A DNA stretch of 64,000 nucleotides from Pseudomonas sp. N40(2020) (lineage in GTDB: Bacteria; Pseudomonadota; Gammaproteobacteria; Pseudomonadales; Pseudomonadaceae), in contig NZ_JACSZV010000014.1 in the NCBI RefSeq assembly GCF_014472415.1, forward strand, positions 52,958-116,957. Reading direction: 5' to 3'. Each line of letters opens with the position of its first letter. The first letter of the stretch is position 1. The position numbers and the translations under genes are program-made. This document shows positions 27,764 to 36,231 of the stretch, piece after piece. The notes under the pieces were generated by a model that was not told where the DNA came from, did no database searches, and saw nothing but the letters and a program-made list of their open reading frames with translations.

Positions 27764-27798
27764 AGCTTAGTCGGCGGATAATGACAGTGTCATGACAG
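27764..27798 (-). promoter_or_regulatory. Pho box and -10 for a leftward transcript
   Basis: The minus strand reads CTGTCATGACACTGTCAT (27798-27781), two perfect CTGTCAT repeats four bases apart, the exact PhoB consensus arrangement. Eleven bases further on is TAAGCT (27769-27764) as a -10 hexamer, the spacing seen in PhoB-activated promoters, where the Pho box replaces the -35. Confidence 0.72.
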
Positions 27799-27825
27799 GT
27801 CTGAATTCATCCAGTCGCCCCCGCG

Positions 27826-27860
27826 CCGTCATCAGGATGTCATCAACCCCACGGCAGAAT
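27826..27860 (+). promoter_or_regulatory. Second Pho box and -10 directed at the Ppx/GppA gene
   Basis: CCGTCATCAGGATGTCAT (27826-27843) is a 7-4-7 direct repeat with 12 of 14 matches to CTGTCAT pairs. CAGAAT (27855-27860) follows at the same 11-base spacing as in the leftward promoter. The start codon at 27908 lies about 48 bases downstream of the -10. Confidence 0.6.
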
Positions 27861-27907
27861 CCTCGCAAACCGTCTCCAGCCTAGACGGATGCTTTGCAAG
27901 GATTGCC

Positions 27908-28843
27908 ATGAAAGAAGATGCCTCGCTGTTTGCCGCCATCGACCTGGGTTCGAATGCCTTTCGCCTGATGATCGGCCAGTCGGTGCGCAGCCGAAAGGGC
28001 TTGATGATTCAGGAAGTCAAAACCTTGCGGGAACCGGTGCGGCTCGCCGAGGGTTTTGAGGGCGGTGCGCTGGACACTTCGGCTCTGGATCGCGGCTGGC
28101 AGGCACTGGCCCGCTTCGGCAAAAAATTACGCGGTTTCGAGCCGGGACGAGTGCGAGCGGTGGCCACCAGCGCGGTGCGTGAGGCGGACAATGCGCAGTT
28201 GTTTCTGGCCAGCGCAGAGCGGCATCTGGGTTTTCGCATCGATGTCATTTCCGGGGATGAAGAAGCGCGACTGGTGTATGCCGGTGTGGCTCACACCTTG
28301 CCCGGGGTCGAGGACATGCGCCTGGTGGTCGATATCGGCGGCGGTTCCACCGAACTGATTCTCGGCCAAGGTTCGCAACCGTTGCTGACCGAAAGCATTG
28401 CCATTGGCAGCGGCACCTTGAGTACACGGTTTTTTAGAAACGGTGCTGTTTCCCCCGGCGCCCTGCAAGAAGCCGAACGCTTCGCCATCCTGCAATTTGA
28501 AAAAGTCGCTCGGCGCTATCGTGCTCAGGGCTGGCAACAGACCATTGGCTCTTCCGGCACCGCGCGCATGCTGGCGAAGGTGCTCAAGGCCAATCGCCTG
28601 AACGACTTCGGCCAGGACGGCATTACCTACGCCGGACTCTTGCGTCTGTCGCTGCTTCTGCTGAAAGTGACCAATGTCCAGCAACTCAAACTCGCCGGTC
28701 TGCAACCCCACCGCCAAAGCATCCTGCCCGGCGGGCTGGTGCTGATGCTGGCAGCGTTCAAGGTGTTCGGCATTGCGCAGATGGTGCCGTCCGAGCCAGG
28801 TCTGCGCCTCGGTGTTTTGCACGGTTTGATGAGCAAACACTGA
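27908..28843 (+). CDS. Ppx/GppA-family exopolyphosphatase, short form
   Basis: A 311-residue ASKHA-fold phosphatase. FAAIDLGSNAFRLMI is the phosphate-1 loop, ATSAVREADNA and VISGDEEARLVYAG are family blocks, and VVDIGGGSTELIL is the phosphate-2 loop. It has only the catalytic core and lacks the C-terminal HD-like domains of the roughly 500-residue housekeeping Ppx, so it is a short-form paralogue. It would hydrolyse polyphosphate or pppGpp. Candidate Pho boxes upstream predict induction by phosphate starvation, which fits phosphate recovery next to phosphonate catabolism. Confidence 0.85.
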   Translation: MKEDASLFAAIDLGSNAFRLMIGQSVRSRKGLMIQEVKTLREPVRLAEGFEGGALDTSALDRGWQALARFGKKLRGFEPGRVRAVATSAVREADNAQLFLASAERHLGFRIDVISGDEEARLVYAGVAHTLPGVEDMRLVVDIGGGSTELILGQGSQPLLTESIAIGSGTLSTRFFRNGAVSPGALQEAERFAILQFEKVARRYRAQGWQQTIGSSGTARMLAKVLKANRLNDFGQDGITYAGLLRLSLLLLKVTNVQQLKLAGLQPHRQSILPGGLVLMLAAFKVFGIAQMVPSEPGLRLGVLHGLMSKH

Positions 28844-29058
28844 TCCTGTCCCACATGCACCGCCCGCCCCACGGCTTTTGTTCGGCAACACCGCCGATCC
28901 CCGTCCTGATCCCCTCGCCAATTCAGTTCTATAGTTAGATCAAAATCGCTGGCCTTTTCCGCCCGTCGGGTGGTTGCGGCAGCCCCCTTCACAGCCTATG
29001 TTGCATGCGAGCTTTTCCCGCGAACGGAACGCGATCCATCACCAACAAGAGGTGAAGA

Positions 29059-30435
29059 ATGTCAAAGGAATCCCGCCCTGCTGTCTTGGGGCTGATAGGA
29101 AATACCCCGCTGGTACGAGTCACTCGCTTCGATACCGGCCCCTGCACACTGTTCCTCAAACTCGAATCACAAAACCCTGGCGGTTCGATCAAGGATCGTA
29201 TCGGTCTGGCGATGATCGACGCCGCCGAACGTGATGGTCGCCTTAAACCGGGCGGCACCATCGTCGAGGCCACTGCCGGCAATACCGGCCTGGGTCTGGC
29301 GCTCGTTGGCCGTGCCAAAGGCTATCGCGTGGTGCTGGTTGTCCCGGACAAAATGTCCACCGAGAAAGTCCTGCACTTGAAAGCCATGGGCGCTGAAGTG
29401 CACATCACCCGCTCGGATGTCGGCAAGGGCCATCCCGAGTACTACCAGGACGTCGCCGCACGACTGGCGAAAGACATTCCCGGCGCGTTCTTTGCCGATC
29501 AGTTCAACAACCCGGCCAACCCACTGGCCCATGAATGCAGCACCGCGCCGGAGATCTGGGCGCAGACCGAACATGACCTGGATGCGATCGTGGTCGGCGT
29601 TGGCTCGGCAGGCACCCTGACCGGACTGACGCGGTTCTTCAAGCGCGTGCAGCCGGATCTGGAAATGGTCCTGGCCGATCCGGTTGGCTCGGTGATGGCG
29701 CAATACAGCCGTGACGGCTCGCTGCCGACCCCCGGTTCGTGGGCGGTCGAAGGCATTGGCGAAGACTTCATTCCGTCGATCACCGATCTCTCCAGCGTTC
29801 GCCACGCTTACTCGATCAGTGACGAAGAAAGCTTCGATCACGCTCGCCAATTGCTCAAAGCCGAGGGCATTCTGGGCGGCTCATCCACCGGCACCCTGCT
29901 CGCCGCAGCATTGCGTTATTGCCGCGAACAGACCGAGCCGAAACGCGTGGTGAGTTTTGTCTGCGACACCGGCACCCGCTACTTGTCGAAGGTTTACAAC
30001 GACCAGTGGATGACCGACCAAGGCCTGTTACAGCGCAAGGGCTATGGCGACCTGCGCGATCTGATCGCCCGGCGTTTCGAGGACGGCCGCGTCATCAGCG
30101 TCGGTCCAGACGACACGTTGCTGACCGCGTTCCAGCGCATGCGCCTGGCGGACGTTTCGCAACTGCCAGTGCTGGTTGAAGGCAAGGAACTGGTCGGTGT
30201 GATCGACGAATCAGACATTCTGCTGGCCGTTCACGAAGATGCCGCCCGCTTCAGTCAATCGGTCTCCAGCGTGATGACCGACAAACTGCAAACCCTCGCC
30301 CCCGGCGCGCCTCTCGCTGAACTGGAATCGGTGCTCAGCCGCGGCCTCGTCGCCATCATCGCCGACGCTTCAGGCTTCCATGGCCTGATCACCCGCACCG
30401 ACATGCTCAACCAATTACGGAGATCCCTCGCATGA
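29059..30435 (+). CDS. Cystathionine beta-synthase with C-terminal CBS domain pair
   Basis: A 458-residue PLP enzyme that condenses homocysteine with serine to cystathionine. The PLP lysine is K45 in NPGGSIKDRIG; TAGNTGLGLALVG binds the cofactor phosphate. A CBS domain pair occupies about residues 335-458, as in human CBS, and could bind an adenosyl ligand. No N-terminal haem domain is present. It overlaps the cystathionine lyase gene by four bases, so the two form a reverse transsulfuration operon. GAGGTGAAG precedes the start. Confidence 0.9.
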   Translation: MSKESRPAVLGLIGNTPLVRVTRFDTGPCTLFLKLESQNPGGSIKDRIGLAMIDAAERDGRLKPGGTIVEATAGNTGLGLALVGRAKGYRVVLVVPDKMSTEKVLHLKAMGAEVHITRSDVGKGHPEYYQDVAARLAKDIPGAFFADQFNNPANPLAHECSTAPEIWAQTEHDLDAIVVGVGSAGTLTGLTRFFKRVQPDLEMVLADPVGSVMAQYSRDGSLPTPGSWAVEGIGEDFIPSITDLSSVRHAYSISDEESFDHARQLLKAEGILGGSSTGTLLAAALRYCREQTEPKRVVSFVCDTGTRYLSKVYNDQWMTDQGLLQRKGYGDLRDLIARRFEDGRVISVGPDDTLLTAFQRMRLADVSQLPVLVEGKELVGVIDESDILLAVHEDAARFSQSVSSVMTDKLQTLAPGAPLAELESVLSRGLVAIIADASGFHGLITRTDMLNQLRRSLA

Positions 30436-31604
30436 GTCAGCACGACAAAAACACCCAAGGCTTCGCGACCCGGGTGATCCATGCCGGGCAAGAGCCTGAC
30501 CCGACCACTGGCGCGCTGATGCCGCCGATCTACGCCAACTCCACCTACCTGCAAGACAGCCCCGGTGTGCACAAGGGGTTCGATTACGGACGCTCGCATA
30601 ACCCGACGCGTTTTGCCCTTGAGCGCTGCGTGGCGGATCTGGAAGGTGGCACCCGGGCGTTTGCCTTCGCTTCCGGGCTGGCGACGATTTCCACGGTGCT
30701 GGAACTGCTCGATGCCGGTTCACACATCATTTCCGGCAATGACCTGTACGGCGGCACCTTCCGGTTGTTCGACAAAGTGCGCCAACGCAGCGCCGGGCAT
30801 CGTTTCAGCTACGTCGATCTGACTGACCTGTCAGCGTTCGAAGCATCGCTGCAGGACGACACGCGCATGGTCATGGTCGAGACGCCGACCAACCCCTTGT
30901 TGAGCCTGTCGGATCTTGCCGCCATTGCGCGCATCTGCCGGGCGCGCGGCATCATCACTGTCGCCGACAACACCTTTGCCAGCCCGTATATCCAGCGGCC
31001 GCTGGAGTTGGGTTTCGACATCGTGCTGCACTCGACCACCAAGTATCTGAACGGCCACTCCGATGTCATCGGCGGTATTGCCGTGGTCGGGCAGAATGCC
31101 GAGCTGGCGGAGCGTCTGGGCTTTTTGCAAAACGCGGTCGGCGCGATTTCCGGGCCGTTCGATGCATTTCTGACGTTGCGCGGTGTGAAAACCCTGGCGC
31201 TGCGCATGGAGCGCCATTGCAGCAACGCACTGGATCTGGCGCAGTGGCTCGAGCAGCAGCCGCAGGTCAAACATGTCTACTACCCGGGTCTGGCATCACA
31301 CCCTCAGCATGAATTGGCCAAGCGGCAGATGCGCGGTTTCGGCGGGATGATTTCCGTGGACTTGAACACTGATCTGGCCGGCGCGCGACGCTTTCTTGAG
31401 AACGTGAAGATCTTCGCTCTGGCCGAAAGCCTGGGCGGCGTCGAGAGTCTGATCGAGCACCCGGCGATCATGACCCACGCCACGATCCCCCCTGAAACCC
31501 GCGCAAAACTGGGGATCGGCGATGGGCTGGTGCGTTTGTCCGCGGGTGTCGAAGACATCGAAGACCTGCGCGCCGATCTGGCCCACGCACTCAAGCAGAT
31601 CTAG
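30432..31604 (+). CDS. Cystathionine gamma-lyase / gamma-synthase-like PLP enzyme
   Basis: A 390-residue Cys/Met metabolism PLP enzyme. The PLP lysine K204 is in LHSTTKYLNGHSD, FASGLATIS and VETPTNPLLS are conserved blocks, and SLGGVESLIEHPAIMTHA is the C-terminal signature. Coupling to cystathionine beta-synthase favours the gamma-lyase direction (cystathionine to cysteine, 2-oxobutyrate and ammonia) over MetB synthase activity. A terminator follows 16 bases after the stop. Confidence 0.9.
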   Translation: MSQHDKNTQGFATRVIHAGQEPDPTTGALMPPIYANSTYLQDSPGVHKGFDYGRSHNPTRFALERCVADLEGGTRAFAFASGLATISTVLELLDAGSHIISGNDLYGGTFRLFDKVRQRSAGHRFSYVDLTDLSAFEASLQDDTRMVMVETPTNPLLSLSDLAAIARICRARGIITVADNTFASPYIQRPLELGFDIVLHSTTKYLNGHSDVIGGIAVVGQNAELAERLGFLQNAVGAISGPFDAFLTLRGVKTLALRMERHCSNALDLAQWLEQQPQVKHVYYPGLASHPQHELAKRQMRGFGGMISVDLNTDLAGARRFLENVKIFALAESLGGVESLIEHPAIMTHATIPPETRAKLGIGDGLVRLSAGVEDIEDLRADLAHALKQI

Positions 31605-31619
31605 TCCTGCAAGAACGAC

Positions 31620-31642
31620 AAAGCCCGCACGATGCGGGCTTT
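31620..31642. terminator. Intrinsic terminator after the transsulfuration operon
   Basis: AAAGCCCGCA-CGA-TGCGGGCTTT is a perfect ten-base-pair stem. Confidence 0.85.
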
Positions 31643-32169
31643 GGTGTTCGAGTAGGCGGCCAGCGCTGGTCTCTGGCTTACAAGGTTTATCAGGCTTCTC
31701 ACAGTACCGGGCTAATTTGAAAAAGTAGTGCCTCGGCTGCTTCACACGGCGTAAGGGCTGGATCTCAGCGCGGAGATCTTTCTAACCGTGTACCCTTCGG
31801 AACGCGCCCCGCGCCCCCTTGCTATCCGATTGCGCATCAGTCTGCGTCTTCACCTACATCTTTGAGCCTAGCAAACGCACGGAAAACCGGGTTGGCGTTT
31901 TTAGACTGATTTCCTTCTTGCCCCTGCCTGCAAGGAAGTGAAACGACTATCGCCCATATCCTTGTCATCCCGCAGGATGGGCAGCGAATGCCGATCTATA
32001 CTTCTCCAGTTGCGTTTCCAAGCGATCGAAATTATCGACACCCGTGCGCCAGTCGGTGCACCCGTGCCAATTGCCAAACAGCTTGACCCGAGTCAGTGAG
32101 TCGAACGCCAAAAATCTAACGGCGGGCATTGCCCAATTGCGGTGTGGCTGATGGGTCGTGGAGAAGATC
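31643..32169. other. 527-base intergenic region ahead of the repeat protein
   Basis: No convincing gene is seen on either strand. CTATACTT at 31996-32003 (plus strand) equals the extended -10 favoured by RpoS and could drive the repeat-protein gene with a leader of about 160 bases. A 54-codon minus-strand frame (32129 to 31965) has no clear ribosome site and is not called. Confidence 0.4.
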
Positions 32170-32895
32170 ATGAAACACAAGCTTTTGTCAGGCGTTGTAT
32201 TAGCGGTAGCAGCAACGATGACTGCGCACGGAGTTTGGGCAGCACAGCCACAGGCACTGGCCTCGGATGGGGCGGATCGTGTGGGTGCCGGTGCGGTTGC
32301 GTCTGATGGCGCTGACCGGGTCGGTGCGGGTGCCGTCGCGTCTGATGGCGCTGACCGGGTCGGTGCGGGTGCCGTCGCGTCTGATGGCGCTGACCGGGTC
32401 GGTGCGGGTGCCGTCGCGTCTGATGGCGCTGACCGGGTCGGTGCGGGTGCCGTCGCGTCTGATGGCGCTGACCGAGTCGGTGCCGGTGCCGTCGCGTCTG
32501 ATGGCGCTGACCGGGTCGGTGCGGGTGCGGTTGCGTCTGATGGCGCTGATCGAGTCGGTGCGGGTGCGGTTGCGTCTGATGGCGCTGACCGGGTCGGTGC
32601 GGGTGCCGTCGCGTCTGATGGCGCTGATCGAGTCGGTGCCGGTGCCGTCGCGTCTGATGGCGCTGACCGGGTCGGTGCGGGTGCCGTCGCGTCTGATGGT
32701 GCTGACCGGGTCGGTGCGGGTGCCGTCGCGTCTGATGGCGCTGATCGAGTCGGTGCGGGTGCGGTTGCGTCTGATGGCGCTGACCGGGTCGGTGCCAATC
32801 GCCTCGCCTATTCCCGCGTGGGTGTCGGCTCGGATCGAGTCGCCTCAGCATTGATGACGGGCAGTTATTCCGACCAGTTCAACAGCCCTCAATAA
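32170..32895 (+). CDS. Exported protein made of 13-residue tandem repeats
   Basis: A 241-residue protein: signal peptide (KLLSGVVLAVAATMTAHGVWA), then 13 full copies of ASDGADRVGAGAV plus a fourteenth partial one, and a unique tail (RVASALMTGSYSDQFNSPQ). ATG 32170 follows GGAGAAG; a GTG at 32158 overlaps that ribosome site and is rejected. The Asp-Gly-x-Asp-Arg core is acidic and glycine-rich, which suggests an extended repetitive or ion-binding structure. Small Pseudomonas proteins with related DGSDR repeats exist, sometimes labelled phage infection protein without functional proof. Function unknown. Confidence 0.8.
   Translation: MKHKLLSGVVLAVAATMTAHGVWAAQPQALASDGADRVGAGAVASDGADRVGAGAVASDGADRVGAGAVASDGADRVGAGAVASDGADRVGAGAVASDGADRVGAGAVASDGADRVGAGAVASDGADRVGAGAVASDGADRVGAGAVASDGADRVGAGAVASDGADRVGAGAVASDGADRVGAGAVASDGADRVGAGAVASDGADRVGANRLAYSRVGVGSDRVASALMTGSYSDQFNSPQ
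32260..32796 (+). repeat. 39-base in-frame tandem repeat array, 13.8 units
   Basis: Units of 39 bases (GCGTCTGATGGCGCTGACCG...) are nearly identical. Differences are confined to a few mostly silent positions such as accggg/atcgag and gccgtc/gcggtt. The array is contiguous, without spacers. Because 39 is divisible by three, two other frames are also open across it. Confidence 0.95.
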
Positions 32896-33089
32896 ACTCT
32901 CCCTCGACCCAACGGTCGGCTCCGAAGAGCCGTCCGTTCGGCGCCGCACTAGCACATTTGTGCTAATCGACCGCCCTGCCGCCCGGCGCTATATTCCCCC
33001 GCAACCCCCAATGTTCCTCAACACTGCCGCTTGGCGGTGCGCAGGATCGTTGTGCCTGGAAATCAGAACAACACCAAGGAAGAAACACC

Positions 33090-33404
33090 ATGAAACTGCA
33101 TGCACACCTCTACAAAGTCACCGTCGTCAGTGCACTGCTGCTCGGTCTTGTCGGTTGCCAGACCATCAAACCCACTGAAGCCAGCATGAAAGAGCGCGCC
33201 CAGACCGTCATTGGCAAACCGGTCTCGAAAATCGACAACATCCGTAACGACAGCACCCTCACCTACTACACCGCCCACACCCCGGCCGGTGAATACAACT
33301 GCCAGTTGCCCAGCGGCGCAATCATCGCTGTGGCGAGCATGGGCATCATGACGCCACCGCTGTCATGCCTGCCGAAAGGTGCCTCGCCGCTTCCATTTCA
33401 ATAA
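33090..33404 (+). CDS. Small outer-membrane-type lipoprotein, unknown function
   Basis: A 104-residue protein with a lipoprotein signal peptide ending in the lipobox LVGC (Cys about 23). The mature part has a conserved-looking IGKPVSKIDNIRNDSTLTYY stretch reminiscent of SmpA/BamE-type small lipoproteins, and two further cysteines (NCQLP, LSCLP) that could pair. AAGGA precedes the start. It is 33 bases ahead of a second small lipoprotein gene and probably cotranscribed with it. Confidence 0.75.
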   Translation: MKLHAHLYKVTVVSALLLGLVGCQTIKPTEASMKERAQTVIGKPVSKIDNIRNDSTLTYYTAHTPAGEYNCQLPSGAIIAVASMGIMTPPLSCLPKGASPLPFQ

Positions 33405-33437
33405 TGCCTCTTCCTCGGTAAAGGACTACGTTCCGTC

Positions 33438-33746
33438 ATGAAAACCCTGATCGCAACTCTCACCCTCGCCTCCCTGTTTTTGACCGGCTGCGCCACACCA
33501 AAACAATGGGAAGCCACTGGCGGCAGCAAGAACGATGGTGTCGTCCAGGTCTCCTACGAGCTGGGCCAGTTCGAAAGCGGCCAGACCAGCGCCGAACAAG
33601 GCCTGACCGTCGCTGCACAGCGCTGCAAGACCTGGGGCTACAAAAACGCCGAGGTCACCGGTTCTGAGAAAAACATCTGCCGCACCATGGGTCAGTACAA
33701 CTGCCTGCAAACCACCATCACTCAGGATTACCTCTGCAAGCGTTGA
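33438..33746 (+). CDS. YecR-like lipoprotein
   Basis: A 102-residue lipoprotein: lipobox LTGC (Cys 18), then ATPKQWEATGGSKNDGVVQV and four cysteines in the C-terminal half (RCKTWGY, ICRTMGQYNC, YLCKR). The WxATGGSxxDG pattern matches YecR-like lipoproteins, named from the E. coli flagellar-regulon member. The stop lies one base from the stop of the convergent sensor kinase. Confidence 0.75.
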   Translation: MKTLIATLTLASLFLTGCATPKQWEATGGSKNDGVVQVSYELGQFESGQTSAEQGLTVAAQRCKTWGYKNAEVTGSEKNICRTMGQYNCLQTTITQDYLCKR

Positions 33747-33747
33747 C

Positions 33748-35376
33748 TCAAACCTGCTCGACCGGCTCGGTTTGCCGGTCGCGCAGGGCACGCAAGGTCG
33801 CGCGCAACTCGACCGGGCGTACCGGTTTGGACAGGATGGCAATTTGGCGGTCGTGCAAGGCCGCCTGTATTTTTTCGATCTCATGCCCGGTGATGATCAT
33901 TGCCGGCACCGCCCAGCCGCGTTGGCGGCGCACTTCGTCAATACACTCGATACCAGTGGCATGGGCGCCAAGATCATAATCGGCAACAATGATGTCGCAA
34001 TCGGTGGTCAAGTCCTGCCCCGTCAGCTCGGCCTGCACCACGCAGCCCCAGCGCTCCAGCAACGCCGATGTCGCCATCAATACGTTGCGATCATCCTCCA
34101 CCAGACACACCTTCAGCCCGGTCAACAGGCCGAACTGGCGCGCTTCATCGCGATTGACCGATAGCTGCGGCGGCGCAGTCGTGGACAGCCCCGACATGAT
34201 GACAGCCGTACCCCGACCGATTCGCGAGCGCAACGCGACATCAAGATCAATCAACTGCCCCAGGCGCTTGACGATCGACAGGCCCAGCCCCACACCTTCG
34301 ACATCTTTGTCACGCACTTGGCGAACCCGGTAGAACTCCTCGAATACCTTTGGCAAATGCTCTTCGGCAATGCCGCTGCCCTGATCGTAAATCACGATAG
34401 CCAGCCCTGCTCCGCGCGTGCGCACACCGATCAGCACCGGCCGCTGCGCACCATATTTGAAACAGTTGGAAAGCACGTTCTGCACCATGGTCGCGAGCAG
34501 CGACGGATCGGTTCGAACCCAGTAATGACAGGGTCGCAAGCGCAGTTCCACGCCAGCCCAACGCGCGGCTTCGGCATTCTCGCGGATCAGATCGGCAAGC
34601 CATTCGCCCAGATTCAGGGTTTGCAGTTTTGGCAGAATCCGCCCGTTATCGAGGGTGTACAGGTCGAGAATCGAGCGGAACAACTGCGACACATTCAGCA
34701 GCGAACGGTCGATGTTGTCGACCAGCCGCCGCTCCTCATCCCCCAGCCTCGACTCACGCAGGCACGCGGTAAACAGGCCGATGGAGTGAATCGGCTGACG
34801 CAAATCATGGCTGGCCTGGGCGAGAAACCGCGACTTCTCCAGATTGGCCGCGACCGCTTCCTCGGAGGCCTTGCGCGTGCGTTCCAGCAGCAGGTGCGCG
34901 TAGAACGGGATCACCGTGCTGGTGAGCATCAGCATCAACACCATGAACGGTTGCGCCTGCCACACCGGCGTCAGGCGATAAACGCAGAGCAGCGCCAGCA
35001 ACGCCAACACCGTGGCAATCGCCAGATAGCGCGAGCCGTATCGCATGCCGTTGCCGAGGTTGACCCAGATGATCACCGCATAAAGCGGCAACGCAGCTTC
35101 GCCGCCAACCACCAGCCCGAAACAGGTGCCGGTGTAATCGTGAACCATGGCGAAAATCCGTCGTGCCGGGTAATGCCCCGGCCAGCGCACAATCGTCTGA
35201 CGCAGCACAATCGAGGCCAGCAAAAACAGACAGATATACGTGACCACAGGCAGGTAGGTATCGAAGCGTTGGCCCGGCAGAAAACCCAGTACACCGATAT
35301 AAACCACGGCAATGCCAGCGATGATAATGCGCAGGTTGGCCTGGTCGAGTTCGGTGTTTTTCTCGAACTTCGTCGT
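33748..35376 (-). CDS. Hybrid sensor histidine kinase/receiver, start codon apparently ACG
   Basis: Domains in order: membrane sensor with about five helices (to about residue 160), HisKA with SHDLRQPIHS (phospho-His), HATPase_c (VGLGLSIVKRL), and a C-terminal receiver (VCLVEDDRNV; Asp in IIVADYDLG). The first ordinary start codon, GTG 35307, lies inside the first helix. Upstream the same frame continues as TKFEKNTELDQANLRIIIAG, back to an ACG at 35376 placed five bases after AAGGA. An ATG-to-ACG change would explain this. Length is 542 residues from the ACG, 519 from the GTG. It is divergent from its likely partner at 35488. Confidence 0.8.
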   Translation of the reverse strand, partial: TTKFEKNTELDQANLRIIIAGIAVVYIGVLGFLPGQRFDTYLPVVTYICLFLLASIVLRQTIVRWPGHYPARRIFAMVHDYTGTCFGLVVGGEAALPLYAVIIWVNLGNGMRYGSRYLAIATVLALLALLCVYRLTPVWQAQPFMVLMLMLTSTVIPFYAHLLLERTRKASEEAVAANLEKSRFLAQASHDLRQPIHSIGLFTACLRESRLGDEERRLVDNIDRSLLNVSQLFRSILDLYTLDNGRILPKLQTLNLGEWLADLIRENAEAARWAGVELRLRPCHYWVRTDPSLLATMVQNVLSNCFKYGAQRPVLIGVRTRGAGLAIVIYDQGSGIAEEHLPKVFEEFYRVRQVRDKDVEGVGLGLSIVKRLGQLIDLDVALRSRIGRGTAVIMSGLSTTAPPQLSVNRDEARQFGLLTGLKVCLVEDDRNVLMATSALLERWGCVVQAELTGQDLTTDCDIIVADYDLGAHATGIECIDEVRRQRGWAVPAMIITGHEIEKIQAALHDRQIAILSKPVRPVELRATLRALRDRQTEPVEQV

Positions 35377-35487
35377 TAACGTCCTTGTGCCGCAATCGTC
35401 ATATTCGGAATGAGCCTACAGGCAACAATTGCGCCCGGTGCTAAGGTGCATGACTTATGCAACGCCTGACCCAGGGAGGGTCACGCC

Positions 35488-36096
35488 ATGACATGCCGAA
35501 TTATCATAGCCGACGATCACCCGATGTTTCGCGAGGCCATGCTGCGCACTGTCCAGCGTCTGCTGCCCGACGCGAGTATCGAAGAGGCTGGCGACCTGGC
35601 CAGCGTAATGGCGCTGCTGCCCTGCGGCGACGAGCCGGACACGCTGATTCTGGATCTGCGCTTTCCCGGACTCACCTGCGTCAGCCAGCTCGCTGAACTG
35701 CGCCGACGCCTGCCGCGTACCACCTTGATCGTGGTGTCGATGGTCGATGATGAAACGTTGATCGGTGAAGTCATGATCGCCGGCATCGACGGCTTCATCG
35801 GCAAAAACATTGCCCCGGGCGAGATCGGCCAGGCGATCCTGGCGATCCGTGAAGGTGAAGTGCTGGTGAAATTCGCCCCGTCAGGCTTGTTGCCGCTGGA
35901 GACCGGCTCCGCCCTCACGCCCCGTCAGCAGGACGTGTTGCGATTGATCGCCCAAGGCAAGACCAACAAGGAAATCGCCCGTGAGCTGGATATTTCACCG
36001 TTCACGGTGCGGATTCATGTCTCTTCGTTGCTGCGCACGCTGAACGCGCCATCGCGGGCGGCTGCGGCGGTGCGTTATTCCGGGGTGGGTGAATGA
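35488..36096 (+). CDS. NarL/LuxR-family response regulator
   Basis: A 202-residue two-domain regulator. The receiver has the acidic pair in IIADDHPMF and phospho-acceptor Asp56 in [10 protein letters not shown]. The GerE-type HTH (about 140-200) reads [20 protein letters not shown] followed by [20 protein letters not shown]. It is divergent from the hybrid kinase, and kinases of the SHDLRQP class typically pair with this regulator type. GGGAGGGTCACGCC precedes the start. Confidence 0.88.
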   Translation: MTCRIIIADDHPMFREAMLRTVQRLLPDASIEEAGDLASVMALLPCGDEPDTLILDLRFPGLTCVSQLAELRRRLPRTTLIVVSMVDDETLIGEVMIAGIDGFIGKNIAPGEIGQAILAIREGEVLVKFAPSGLLPLETGSALTPRQQDVLRLIAQGKTNKEIARELDISPFTVRIHVSSLLRTLNAPSRAAAAVRYSGVGE

Positions 36097-36231
36097 CATT
36101 TTATCGATTACTGGCGTTTGGCATGGAGTTCGCCATCACGACCTGACAGGAAGTCTCGGCCATAACCGTAGCTTCAAGCGCGCGCAACGGCTGCACCGGA
36201 CTACCGCTGGAGCAGATGCGCCAGCGCTCCT

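Noticed and set aside
32260..32796. CRISPR-like array
   Set aside because: The 39-base units are contiguous with no unique spacers and encode an in-frame peptide repeat; no cas genes are near.
31965..32798. 277-codon minus-strand repeat frame (PAPTRSAPSDATA units)
   Set aside because: It arises because 39-base units leave several frames open. The plus frame has the signal peptide and ribosome site.
34318..35379. 353-codon plus-strand open frame
   Set aside because: It is antisense to the hybrid histidine kinase; Gln/His/Arg-rich with no recognisable motif.
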